The notes under the pieces: model-generated
The model's database searches: none
What the model saw: only the letters and a program-made list of their open reading frames with translations
What the model was told of the DNA's origin: nothing
Part shown: positions 1 through 7,177 of the stretch, piece after piece
Layout of the letters: each line of letters starts with the position of its first letter
How positions within the stretch are numbered: position 1 is the first letter of the stretch
Made by a program: the position numbers and the translations under genes
Assembly: GCA_018824765.1 (NCBI GenBank)
Contig: JAHJFW010000040.1
Location: 1-12,891, forward strand
DNA length: 12,891 bases
Source of the DNA: Patescibacteria group bacterium
Lineage (GTDB): Bacteria; Patescibacteriota; Patescibacteriia; 2-12-FULL-60-25
Reading direction: 5' to 3'

Positions 1-420
1 AACAGTTTGGAAGGATCAGTGGCTGCTGCAGGGGCGATTTCGCCGGCGGTTTTGGATAAAGTTGATTCTGCCATGCCACGCGAAGCTGAAATTCCGGAGC
101 TGCTTGTTCTGTTCAGTTCGGCGGCCGAGCGCGATAACGTCAAGATCATGAACGTTAATTTTGCGGAAGCGCGCACGGCCAAGGCGGCGCGTCCTTTAGC
201 GAGCGCCACTTCTTCCGTTTCCGGCATCACAATCAACATGTCAGTGGCGGCCATAAATTATCCGCAGATCAAACGTTTTTTGAAGAATATTGAAAGGAGT
301 TTGAGGATCATGGACATTGAAGGAATAAACGTAGCCAGCCGGGGCGAAGAATCCGTTTATGCCATTCAATTGAAAACTTATGTTTACGCGCCTGCAACTG
401 GCGCAGCAACTCCCAAATAG
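1..420 (+). CDS. pilO: PilO-like T4P alignment protein, 5'-truncated by window edge
   Basis: The reading frame is open from base 1 (Asn-Ser-Leu...) to a TAG at 418-420, so only the C-terminal 139 residues are visible and the start lies upstream. The fragment has a PilO-type periplasmic fold pattern: a segment of proximal helix (ELLVLFSSAAERDNV), then the strand-helix-strand core with TINMSVAAINYPQIKRFLKN followed by ERSLRIMDIEGINV. The family consensus here is a beta strand, a helix bearing FLxxxExxLR, and a strand beginning with the IxxI pattern. In the T4P family PilO pairs with PilN in the periplasm and, with PilM and PilP, links the inner-membrane motor to the outer parts. The next gene begins 7 bp after the stop, consistent with a pilM-N-O-P order. 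A GspM-like role is the main alternative; the pilB/pilC/pilD neighbourhood favours PilO. Confidence 0.75.
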   Translation, partial: NSLEGSVAAAGAISPAVLDKVDSAMPREAEIPELLVLFSSAAERDNVKIMNVNFAEARTAKAARPLASATSSVSGITINMSVAAINYPQIKRFLKNIERSLRIMDIEGINVASRGEESVYAIQLKTYVYAPATGAATPK

Positions 421-427
421 CGTTGAT

Positions 428-754
428 ATGGATAAACGTGTTTCGCATTCTCTTTTTTCCCGCATAATTCTGATAGCTGCGATTTTGGCTACGCTCGGTG
501 CCGGTTTTTGGGTGGCTTCTGTTTTGCTTGAACCAGTTCCATTGCCAATGGCTCCAATTAAAAAAGCCGTCAAATTTGATACGAAGAACGACGTTTCCGG
601 CAACAGCGTATTTAATGATTTGAACGCCATTGGGCCTAAAAAAGTCGAAGCCGGCGAGCTCGGCAGACAGAATCCTTTTGCTCCGGTCATCATCGAGGCG
701 GCAACTACGACGGCAACTTCTTTTACTGAAGAAAAAGCCACAACAACACAATGA
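428..754 (+). CDS. Small PilP-like single-pass membrane protein
   Basis: The protein has 108 residues. The frame is open further upstream to 380, but that region lies inside pilO and the first well-placed ATG is at 428, 7 bp after the pilO stop. A short basic N-terminus (KR at 3-4) precedes one predicted transmembrane helix at about residues 12-32, followed by a low-complexity extracytoplasmic tail. The motif LGRQNPFAPV at about 78-87 resembles the GRxDPFxP motif in PilP-family and similar T4P lipoproteins. There is no lipobox cysteine, so it is not a lipoprotein like classical PilP. The C-terminus is rich in Thr, Ala and Glu. Position after pilO and before pilB matches the PilP slot. This is inference from motif and context; sequence similarity outside the motif is too low to name it firmly. 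Confidence 0.6.
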   Translation: MDKRVSHSLFSRIILIAAILATLGAGFWVASVLLEPVPLPMAPIKKAVKFDTKNDVSGNSVFNDLNAIGPKKVEAGELGRQNPFAPVIIEAATTTATSFTEEKATTTQ

Positions 755-771
755 AAGCATATGCATAAATG

Positions 772-883
772 CCTAATTCCAAGCACTAAATCACAAACAA
801 ATCCCAATTACCAAAATTCAAAAAGTTTCGGACATTCGGACATTGTGATTTGTTTGGGATTTGGAATTAGGGATTTGGAATTT
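772..883 (+). repeat. Imperfect long inverted repeat made of heptamers, upstream of pilB
   Basis: Bases 788-806 pair with 844-862 (17 of 19 positions), and the outer arms 772-780 and 863-871 are perfect complements, giving a long hairpin between the PilP-like gene and pilB. The right side reads as heptamers gggattt, ggaatta, gggattt, ggaattt (856-883). The left side reads as aaatccc, aattacc, aaaattc (799-819). An 8-bp doublet (cggacatt twice) lies in the loop. There is no T-tract, so it is not a standard intrinsic terminator. Confidence 0.7.
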
Positions 884-893
884 ATTTTTCCGT

Positions 894-2633
894 ATGTCTG
901 AAAAAATTATTTCATTGCTACGCTCTAAAGGTTTGATTGATGAAAAAGCCGCGGGCATTATTGCTGAGCTCGTTAAGCGCGGCAAAACGCTGGAGCAGGC
1001 AGCCATTGGCGGACGATATGTTTCAGACATTGATTTTGCCAAGGTGAAGGCAGAGACGCTGGGTTTGCCGTTTGTGGATTTAAGCGCTGTAAATGTCAGC
1101 CAAGAGGCGATTGAATTGCTGCCATTGCAGGTGATAACGAATTACCGCGCAATTCCAATTGGTTTTGACGGCAGAACGTTGCAAGTTGCGATGGAAAATG
1201 CCTCTGACATAAAAGCGCAGGAGGCGCTACAGTTTTTGGCCAATGAGAAAAAGTGGAAACTGCAAATCGTGGTTGTGCCATCGGTGCAGATCGCCAAATT
1301 GTTGAGGCAGGCCGGCGGCGGAGGAGGCGAGGTGGAAAGCGCCTTAGCAGAGGCTAAGGGCAAGTTCGCTAAACAGCGCGGAGAAGCCGAAGAGATTTCT
1401 TCATTGGAAGAGTTGATAAAAGGCGCGCCGGTTTCGCGGATGGTGTCTGTTATTATGCGGCAGGCGGTTGATGGCGGCGCTTCTGATATCCATATTGAAC
1501 CCATGGGAGGGGAGTCGCGCGTGCGTTACCGCATTGACGGAGTGTTGCGCACTTCGCTGGCCTTGCCGCTATATATCCATCCGGCCGTGGTGTCGCGCAT
1601 CAAGGTGCTGGCTAATATGAAGCTTGATGAAACCAGAATTCCGCAAGACGGGCGCATTACCGAAGAAATCAACGGTAAAAAAATCGATTTTCGCGTTTCG
1701 ACTTTGCCGGTTGTTGACAATGAGAAAGTGGTGATGCGTATTTTGGACACTTCGCTTGGCGCGCCGACGTTTGAGCAGCTGGGTTATCGTGAGGAATATA
1801 TCGCGCTCATCAAGGAGGAGATCAAACGGCCGTTCGGTTTGTTCTTGATCACCGGCCCCACGGGTTCGGGAAAATCCACAACTTTGTTTTCCGGTTTGAA
1901 CCTTTTGAACGGTGAGGGCGTGAATATTTCAACCTTGGAAGATCCGGTTGAATATTATATTGCCGGCGTGAACCAGTCGCAGATCCGTCCGGATATCGGT
2001 TATACGTTTGCCACGGGCCTGCGCTCGCTTTTACGGCAGGATCCCAATGTGATTATGGTCGGTGAAATTAGGGACAAAGAAACCGCAGAACTGGCAATCC
2101 ACGCTTCTTTGACCGGCCATCTGATTTTTTCCACCATTCACACTAACGACGTTTTCGGATTGGTGCCGCGCTTGATTGATATCGGGGTGGAGCCGTTTTT
2201 GCTGGCAGCCACTTTGAATATCGGTATTGCCCAGCGCTTGGCGCGCAAGATTTGTCCGCATTGCAAAGCCGAGCAGGAAATTGCGCCGGAAACATTGCAA
2301 AAATTGCAGCGTGAACTCGGGAAGATTCCGCCTAAATATTTGAAGAAGGGTTTTGACAATTCTGCTGTGCCCGTGTTTTATCACGGCAAGGGTTGTGCGC
2401 GTTGCGGCGGATCAGGCTATTCCGGACGGACTGCGGTGGCCGAGCTTTTTCAATTCACGCCTCAGGCAAAAAGATCGGTGGAGAGGGGTTTCCCTATTGA
2501 GGAGGTTCAAGCCGAGGCCGACAGGCAAGGTATGCTAAGACTCCGGCAGGATGTCTTGTTGAAAGCATTGGAAGGAACTACTACGGTTGAGGAGGTTTTG
2601 CGCTTGGGACAGGAAACGACAGAAGGGGAATGA
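894..2633 (+). CDS. pilB: Type IV pilus assembly ATPase PilB
   Basis: The gene encodes a 579-residue hexameric secretion ATPase (GspE/PilB family) that drives pilin polymerisation from the cytoplasmic face. The N-terminal MshEN-type domain spans about residues 1-140, followed by a Gly-rich linker (141-145). The catalytic core has Walker A GPTGSGKST at 321-329, the Asp box around LEDPVEY (348-354), Walker B IMVGEIRD (387-394) and the His box HASLTGHLIFSTIHTND (403-419). The zinc tetracysteine typical of PilB/GspE is Cys454, 457, 501 and 504. This feature and the N-terminal domain separate it from the retraction ATPase PilT. I chose ATG 894; an in-frame ATG at 861 would add 11 residues encoded by the upstream heptamer repeat. 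It is followed not by pilT or pilC but by a response regulator. Confidence 0.95.
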   Translation: MSEKIISLLRSKGLIDEKAAGIIAELVKRGKTLEQAAIGGRYVSDIDFAKVKAETLGLPFVDLSAVNVSQEAIELLPLQVITNYRAIPIGFDGRTLQVAMENASDIKAQEALQFLANEKKWKLQIVVVPSVQIAKLLRQAGGGGGEVESALAEAKGKFAKQRGEAEEISSLEELIKGAPVSRMVSVIMRQAVDGGASDIHIEPMGGESRVRYRIDGVLRTSLALPLYIHPAVVSRIKVLANMKLDETRIPQDGRITEEINGKKIDFRVSTLPVVDNEKVVMRILDTSLGAPTFEQLGYREEYIALIKEEIKRPFGLFLITGPTGSGKSTTLFSGLNLLNGEGVNISTLEDPVEYYIAGVNQSQIRPDIGYTFATGLRSLLRQDPNVIMVGEIRDKETAELAIHASLTGHLIFSTIHTNDVFGLVPRLIDIGVEPFLLAATLNIGIAQRLARKICPHCKAEQEIAPETLQKLQRELGKIPPKYLKKGFDNSAVPVFYHGKGCARCGGSGYSGRTAVAELFQFTPQAKRSVERGFPIEEVQAEADRQGMLRLRQDVLLKALEGTTTVEEVLRLGQETTEGE

Positions 2634-2635
2634 GA

Positions 2636-2708
2636 GAATGACGAAATCCGAATGACGAATGACTAATGTGGGAAAAATTTTCAATTATCAATTTACAATT
2701 TTCAATTT
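2636..2708 (+). repeat. Composite heptamer array, copy 1
   Basis: Part one reads gaatgac, gaaatcc, gaatgac, gaatgac, taatgtg (2636-2670). Part two reads attttca, attatca, atttaca, attttca, attt (2677-2708). The array runs from 2 bp after the pilB stop exactly to the start codon of the next gene, leaving no room for a separate ribosome binding site. Part one matches 3102-3129 at 27 of 28 positions, and its first 25 bases are identical to 4770-4794. The 34 bases at 2670-2703 match the reverse complement of 7220-7253 at 32 positions. Confidence 0.9.
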
Positions 2709-3089
2709 ATGTCCAAACCTTTAATACTGTTGATTGAAGATGACGGATTTTTGGCGAGTATTTATGCCCAAAAATTGGAGCTTGAGGGTTTTAGTACTGC
2801 GTTGGCCAACAATGGCGAAGACGGTTTGAAATTGGTAAAGAAAGACCGGCCCGCGCTTATAATGCTTGATTTGCTGATGCCTAAGATGGACGGCTTTGAA
2901 ACGCTGGAGGCGCTAAAAAAAGATCCTGAAACTGTCGATATTCCGGTTTTGGTTCTGACCAATTTAGGGCAAAAGGAAGACATTGAGCGTTGCATGGCCT
3001 TGGGCGCTTCGGGCTATGCCATTAAAGCGCACTCATTGCCGGGTGATACAGTGAAAAAAGTTAAGGAGATATTGGGGATGGTGAGTTAG
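2709..3089 (+). CDS. Receiver-only response regulator (CheY-like)
   Basis: This 126-residue protein is a single receiver domain with no output domain. Key residues are present: the acidic pocket Glu10/Asp11/Asp12, phosphoacceptor Asp54 in MLDLLMPKMDG, Thr84 in VLTN, and Lys106 in the final strand. It should act by phosphorylation-dependent binding to a partner, as CheY, PilG or PilH do. No histidine kinase lies in this window. It sits between pilB and the sugar-related genes, in a position where pilT is often found, and is bracketed by two copies of the same composite repeat (2636-2708 and 3102-3172). A role in controlling pilus assembly or the downstream surface genes is inference from location only. 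Confidence 0.9.
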   Translation: MSKPLILLIEDDGFLASIYAQKLELEGFSTALANNGEDGLKLVKKDRPALIMLDLLMPKMDGFETLEALKKDPETVDIPVLVLTNLGQKEDIERCMALGASGYAIKAHSLPGDTVKKVKEILGMVS

Positions 3090-3101
3090 TAGGGAAGTAG
3101 A

Positions 3102-3172
3102 GAATGACAAAATCCGAATGACGAATGACGAATGAAGGAAAAATTTTCAATTTATAATTACCAATTTCCAAT
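3102..3172 (+). repeat. Composite heptamer array, copy 2
   Basis: Heptamers gaatgac, aaaatcc, gaatgac, gaatgac, gaatgaa (3102-3136) are followed by attttca, atttata, attacca, atttcca (3143-3170). Architecture and sequence match copy 1 at 2636-2708 in the same orientation, so the response regulator lies between direct repeats of about 70 bp. The remaining bases to 3210 are A/T-rich with a ttgattattggttattgatt stutter and no recognisable promoter. Confidence 0.9.
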
Positions 3173-3210
3173 GATTTAAATTTTGATTATTGGTTATTGA
3201 TTATTTCCTT

Positions 3211-3687
3211 ATGTATCAGGCTATATTGCAAGGTTTAAAGCGCGAAAAGCCCATGCTGATACGATATGTTTTGGTAGGTTCGAGCTCTTTTGGCGTAAAG
3301 GTCGGAGTTTACGCGCTTTTGTCGCGGGTTTTGTGGCCACAGGGTGCTTTATATATTGAAAACATCATTGCTTTGATTTTGGCCATGATTTATAACTATA
3401 CCCTGCATAGGTTCTGGACATTTAATCACCAAAAACCGGCAGCTGGTTCAGCCGGCCGTTATATTGGAGTGGTGCTTTTAGGCAGCGCGCTCGACGCCTC
3501 GTTGTTCTATGTTGGCAATGAAATGCTCAAAATTTACGATTTCGCCGTTTTAGTTTTCAATAGCGCCTTTACTGCTTTTTTATCATTTATGATGCACCGT
3601 TTCTTCACTTTTCACAGCAATCCATGGAAACGCAAGCAAAACGTGATACAATCCAGTCAGGCGAATTATGAATACAAAGCAGATTGA
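3211..3687 (+). CDS. GtrA-family membrane protein
   Basis: The protein has 158 residues and four predicted membrane helices (about 19-38, 50-66, 84-105, 110-128). It carries the GtrA signatures: RYVLVGSSSFGVKVGVYALL at the first helix, the conserved YNYTLHRFWTF at 61-71 and the second half HRFFTF at 129-134. GtrA-like proteins are thought to move or hold lipid-linked sugars for O-antigen, teichoic acid or arabinogalactan modification; the exact substrate here is unknown. The frame extends upstream to an earlier start at 3190, but those seven residues come from repeat-like sequence, so ATG 3211 is preferred. The 3' end overlaps the next gene by 20 bp, implying translational coupling with a nucleotide-sugar enzyme and a shared glycan task. 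Confidence 0.85.
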   Translation: MYQAILQGLKREKPMLIRYVLVGSSSFGVKVGVYALLSRVLWPQGALYIENIIALILAMIYNYTLHRFWTFNHQKPAAGSAGRYIGVVLLGSALDASLFYVGNEMLKIYDFAVLVFNSAFTAFLSFMMHRFFTFHSNPWKRKQNVIQSSQANYEYKAD

Positions 3688-4672
3688 TAGAAAAAATGTT
3701 TTGGTGACCGGTGGCGCCGGTTTTATAGGTTCTCATTTATGCGACAGGCTTGTTTTACAGGCCAATGTTATTTGCGTTGACAATTTCATTACCAGCACTG
3801 AAAAAAACATTGATCATCTCCTGCAAAATCCGAATTTTGAATTTATCAACCATGACATTGTTAAGCCATTGGATTTTTCAAAATTTCCGGAATTGGACAG
3901 GTTTAAGGTGCGCTTTCAAGGTGTTCAGGAGATTTATCATTTAGCTTGTCCGATTTCAAAACGGCATTTTGATGATTTTAAAATCGCCACGGCATTGACG
4001 AATTCGATCGGGGTCAAGAATGTTTTAGACTTGGCAGTGGAGCATAACGCCAAAGTTTTGTTCGCATCGTCCGGAGTGTTGTATGGACGGCGCGCTGACC
4101 ACGCGCCTGTTAAGGAAACGGATGATTGCCGGTTGGACCACCTGAACTCGCGCGGAGCATATGATGAGGGCAAAAGGTTTGCCGAAGCTTTGATGGAGAC
4201 GTTCGGCGAGGTGTACGGACTCGATGTAAAAATAGCGCGCATTTTCAGGACTTACGGACCGAGGATGAAAATCCATGACGGCAATTTGATTCCGGATATG
4301 ATGTTGGCCGCGTTGGATAACGAGACGATCATCCTCCAAGGTGATGAGGAAGCCAGAATCACCTTGTGTTATGTCAGCGACATTGTGGATGGCTTAATCC
4401 GTCTTTTGGCCATGCCTATTGATGTGAATTTGCTGAATTTGGGCTCGGATTTTGAAGTCAGGCTTGTATCCTTGGCGCAAAAAATCGCGGAGATTACGAA
4501 TTCGTCTTCGCATATCCGCTTTGAAAAGCCGGATGCTTACCAGTTTGAAGCGCCGTTGCCGGATATTTCGCGCGCCAAAGATATCCTCGGCTGGACGCCC
4601 TTGGTGCGTTTGGAAGAAGGTTTGAAAAAGATGATTGACTATATGCGCTCCCAGCGCCAGCAGATAGGATAG
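3668..4672 (+). CDS. NAD-dependent epimerase/decarboxylase, UDP-glucuronate decarboxylase-like (copy 1)
   Basis: This 334-residue extended short-chain dehydrogenase has the Rossmann motif GGAGFIG at 15-21, an NAD-binding acidic residue in VDNF (38), the conserved HLACP at 91-95, and the catalytic Ser135 (in FASSGVLYG), Tyr165 and Lys169 (AYDEGK). RIFRTYGPRM at 191-200 and LNLGSDFE later are typical of the UDP-glucuronate decarboxylase/dTDP-glucose dehydratase branch. UXS enzymes make UDP-xylose from UDP-glucuronate; substrate cannot be read from sequence. Compared with classical UXS there is extra sequence before HLACP (FPELDRFKVRFQG), shared with the next paralogue. It overlaps the GtrA gene by 20 bp and is followed by a repeat-filled gap and a second, diverged copy. 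Confidence 0.85.
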   Translation: MNTKQIDRKNVLVTGGAGFIGSHLCDRLVLQANVICVDNFITSTEKNIDHLLQNPNFEFINHDIVKPLDFSKFPELDRFKVRFQGVQEIYHLACPISKRHFDDFKIATALTNSIGVKNVLDLAVEHNAKVLFASSGVLYGRRADHAPVKETDDCRLDHLNSRGAYDEGKRFAEALMETFGEVYGLDVKIARIFRTYGPRMKIHDGNLIPDMMLAALDNETIILQGDEEARITLCYVSDIVDGLIRLLAMPIDVNLLNLGSDFEVRLVSLAQKIAEITNSSSHIRFEKPDAYQFEAPLPDISRAKDILGWTPLVRLEEGLKKMIDYMRSQRQQIG

Positions 4673-4678
4673 AGAGGA

Positions 4679-4706
4679 GTAGCTCGTAGCTGGTAGCTCG
4701 TAGCCG
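4679..4706 (+). repeat. Four tandem heptamers, GTAGCTC type
   Basis: gtagctc, gtagctg, gtagctc and gtagccg occupy four consecutive 7-bp units starting 6 bp after the stop of the first epimerase gene. The sequence family is unlike its neighbours but keeps the 7-bp period seen in the other gaps. Confidence 0.85.
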
Positions 4707-4738
4707 GTATGCATAAGATAGAGTATTGAAATTTTTTT

Positions 4739-4860
4739 CCTTCATTCGTCATTTATCCAAATAAAATCCGAATGACGAAATCCGAATGACGAATTTATGA
4801 ATATTCCTTCAATAGTCAATAGTCATTAGTCATTAGTAATTAGTCATTCGTCATTTATTT
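4739..4860 (+). repeat. Heptamer arrays in both orientations between the epimerase paralogues
   Basis: A forward block gaatgac, gaaatcc, gaatgac, gaattta (4770-4797) has 25 bases identical to copy 1 at 2636. It is followed by an opposite-orientation block caatagt, caatagt, cattagt, cattagt, aattagt, cattcgt (4810-4851). A further inverted word, attcgtcattt, lies at 4743-4753 and recurs at 4846-4856. The inverted words could fold into a hairpin. No terminator T-tract or convincing promoter is visible in the 198-bp gap. Confidence 0.9.
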
Positions 4861-4870
4861 CTTATCCCAT

Positions 4871-5893
4871 ATGCCTACAGCACCATTGTTTGAGAAGAAA
4901 AATATATTAGTAACTGGCGGCGCCGGGTTCATAGGGTCGTTTTTATGTGAGAAATTGCTGGCCGAGGCCAGAGTGATTTGCGTGGACAATTTCATTTCAT
5001 CGCAGGAATCAAACATTGACCACCTGCTCAAAAATCCGGATTTTGAATTTATCCGCCATGACATCAATTTGCCGTTTGATCTCGAGGCATTTCCCGAGCT
5101 GGTGCGGTTCAAGCTGAAATTCCAGGGCATTCAGGAGATTTATCATTTGGCTTGTCCGACCAGCGCGAAAAAATTCGACCAATACAAGATGCAGACTCTT
5201 TACGCGAATTCATTGGGCATGAAAAATGTTTTGGATCTGGCAGTGAAATATAAAGCCAAAACCGTGCATGCCTCGACAGCGGTCGTGTACGGGCCGCGTC
5301 CGGCAGACGGCCATATGTTTAAGGAGAAGGAAGCCGGAAGTGTTGATATGCTTTCGACGCGTTCTTGTTATGATGAAGGCAAGCGTTTTGCCGAGGCGTT
5401 TTGCGCCACTTACAGCCAAGTCCATAAACTCGATATCCGCATCGCGCGCATTTTCCGCACTTATGGCCCGCGCATGATGCTGTTTGACGGACAGATGATT
5501 CCGGATTTTATAACCGGCGCTTTGGACGGCAAGGATCTTGTAATTTATGGCGACGAGACATTCAGCACGTCGCTCTGCTATGTCGGCGATATAGTCGACG
5601 GTTTGATGAAGTTAATGGAATCACCGGCGAATGTCAGCCCGATTAATCTGGGAAGCGATTTTGATATGCCGATCGTTTCCGTGGCACAGCGTATAATCGA
5701 GATGACCGGTTCATCTTCCAGAATCACATTCCAGCCGCCGCTACTGTTCATTACTCCGCTCGGTCTGCCGGATTTGACAGATGTCAAAGAAAAACTGTCT
5801 TGGCTGCCGCTGGTCAGTTTGGACGATGGTTTGAAAAAGACGATAGATTATACAATTGCACATAAAGGTTTGCTCGGTTTTAAGAGCGCGTAA
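4871..5893 (+). CDS. NAD-dependent epimerase/decarboxylase, UDP-glucuronate decarboxylase-like (copy 2)
   Basis: This 340-residue protein is a tandem paralogue of the preceding gene, with about half of its residues identical by eye. It has GGAGFIG at 16-22, VDNF at 38-41, HLACP at 92-96, catalytic Thr136 (in HASTAVVYG), Tyr167 and Lys171 in the UXS-typical SCYDEGKRFAEA, then RIFRTYGPRM. It keeps the canonical Ser-Cys-Tyr context that copy 1 has changed to Gly-Ala-Tyr, so copy 2 is the more conventional UXS-like enzyme. The two may act on different nucleotide sugars or as a heteromer (inference). The ATG at 4871 follows the repeat tract closely. Only 16 bp separate its stop from pilC, with no repeat in between. 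Confidence 0.85.
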   Translation: MPTAPLFEKKNILVTGGAGFIGSFLCEKLLAEARVICVDNFISSQESNIDHLLKNPDFEFIRHDINLPFDLEAFPELVRFKLKFQGIQEIYHLACPTSAKKFDQYKMQTLYANSLGMKNVLDLAVKYKAKTVHASTAVVYGPRPADGHMFKEKEAGSVDMLSTRSCYDEGKRFAEAFCATYSQVHKLDIRIARIFRTYGPRMMLFDGQMIPDFITGALDGKDLVIYGDETFSTSLCYVGDIVDGLMKLMESPANVSPINLGSDFDMPIVSVAQRIIEMTGSSSRITFQPPLLFITPLGLPDLTDVKEKLSWLPLVSLDDGLKKTIDYTIAHKGLLGFKSA

Positions 5894-5909
5894 AGGCGTA
5901 TAAATAGGT

Positions 5910-7118
5910 ATGCCGACCTTTAAATATCGCGCGCAGGAGTCTAATGGAAAAATCCAGGCCGGCTACATTGAAACCGCTGATTTGGAGAGCGCCGCCATGG
6001 CTTTGCGGGAGCGCGGTTACGAGATTCTGCTTTTGGAAGAAAAAAAACACGAAGCGCCGGCCAAGGGCGGTTTCAGTTTTTTGAACCGCATCAAGCAAAA
6101 AGACTTGGTTGTGTTTGCGCGGACGTTGTCAGTCATGTTTTCCGCTTCAGTTCCTCTGGTTGATTCATTGCGGAATTTGTCCAGACAGGCGGAAAATCCG
6201 CGTTTCGGCGGTTTACTGCATGATGTGGCGAATGAGGTTGAGGGCGGTGCGCAATTCTCTGATGCTTTGGAAAAATACAGCGACGTATTCGGTGATTTTT
6301 TCGTTAACATGATCCGTTCCGGAGAGACATCAGGCCAATTGACGGAAGTTTTGGAATATCTGGCCGACCAAATGGAGAAAGACTACGATTTGAATTCCAA
6401 AATCAGAGGCGCGATGATTTATCCGGCGTTTATCATGAGCGGTTTGTTTGTAGTGGCATTTATAATGATGGCTTTTGTGGTGCCTAAATTGACCGCGATT
6501 TTGGAAGAGGCGAATGTAGCTTTGCCGTTAAGTACAAGGTTACTGATAATCGTTGCCAATTTTTTTCAAAATTTTTGGTGGTTGATTATCATTATAGTCG
6601 TCGGTGCGGCCGCATTTTTCAGATATTGGATAACGACTCCGAGCGGCCGTTATCTGTGGGACAGGTTGAAAATGAGCATTCCTATTTTCGGCGGCCTGTT
6701 TCGCAGGATTTACGTTGTCAGGTTTTCGCGTTCATTGGCGACTTTGAGCAAGGGTGGCGTGGATATGGTCAGTTCGCTTGAGATAGTTTCAGGCGTTATG
6801 GGCAATGAAGTATGGAAGCATTTGGTTTTTGAAACTATCCGCGAGGTCAATGACGGAAATTCAATCGTGGCTGCCATGGCGCGCGAAAAATACGTTCCGA
6901 AGATTATGGTTCAAATGCTGGGAGTGGGGGAGGAATCCGGCAAGATCGAGGAAGTGTTGGGACGTTTAAGCTCGTTTTTTCAACGCGAAATCGATAACTT
7001 GGTCGGCAATTTGGTTTCGCTTATCGAGCCGGTGGTGATGATTTTGCTCGGCGTCGGAGTCGGTATTATGGTCTCGGCGATTTTACTGCCTTTGTATAAT
7101 CTGTCATCAGCGGCGTAA
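5910..7118 (+). CDS. pilC: Type IV pilus inner-membrane platform protein PilC
   Basis: This 402-residue, full-length GspF/PilC family protein anchors PilB at the inner membrane and passes its motion to pilin subunits. It opens with the usual MPTFKYRAQE. Two T2SF cytoplasmic domains (about 65-170 and 265-370) each carry the family pattern (FARTLSVMFSASVPLVDSL; FSRSLATLSKGGVDMVSSL) and a GE(T/E)SG motif (GETSG at 138-142, GEESGK at 340-345). Membrane helices lie at about 172-194, 212-238 and 372-396. The gene is intact and starts 16 bp after the second epimerase gene. In many T4P loci pilC follows pilB or pilT directly; here four unrelated genes lie between. Confidence 0.95.
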   Translation: MPTFKYRAQESNGKIQAGYIETADLESAAMALRERGYEILLLEEKKHEAPAKGGFSFLNRIKQKDLVVFARTLSVMFSASVPLVDSLRNLSRQAENPRFGGLLHDVANEVEGGAQFSDALEKYSDVFGDFFVNMIRSGETSGQLTEVLEYLADQMEKDYDLNSKIRGAMIYPAFIMSGLFVVAFIMMAFVVPKLTAILEEANVALPLSTRLLIIVANFFQNFWWLIIIIVVGAAAFFRYWITTPSGRYLWDRLKMSIPIFGGLFRRIYVVRFSRSLATLSKGGVDMVSSLEIVSGVMGNEVWKHLVFETIREVNDGNSIVAAMAREKYVPKIMVQMLGVGEESGKIEEVLGRLSSFFQREIDNLVGNLVSLIEPVVMILLGVGVGIMVSAILLPLYNLSSAA

Positions 7119-7135
7119 TGGAAAGTACAGGAGGT

Positions 7136-7156
7136 CTACCTGCCTGCCGGTAGGCA
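7136..7156. repeat. GC-rich REP-like palindrome
   Basis: tgcctgccggtaggca (7141-7156) is self-complementary apart from one G-T wobble. CTACC (7136-7140) can alternatively pair with GGTAG (7149-7153). It lies 17 bp after pilC in A/T-rich sequence and is not followed by a T-tract, so a REP-type or processing hairpin is likelier than a terminator. Confidence 0.55.
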
Positions 7157-7177
7157 TGGCGAAAATACGAACACCAA

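Noticed and set aside
241..807. Long minus-strand open frames opposite pilO and the PilP-like gene
   Set aside because: They are shadows of the plus-strand genes, without recognisable domains, and continue into the repeat tract.
861..893. Extra 11 residues at the start of PilB
   Set aside because: They are encoded by the intergenic repeat. ATG 894 gives MSEKIISLLRSKGLI, a usual PilB N-terminus.
2636..3172. Insertion sequence around the response regulator
   Set aside because: There are direct repeats on both sides but no transposase and no terminal inverted repeats; the same repeat also occurs elsewhere.
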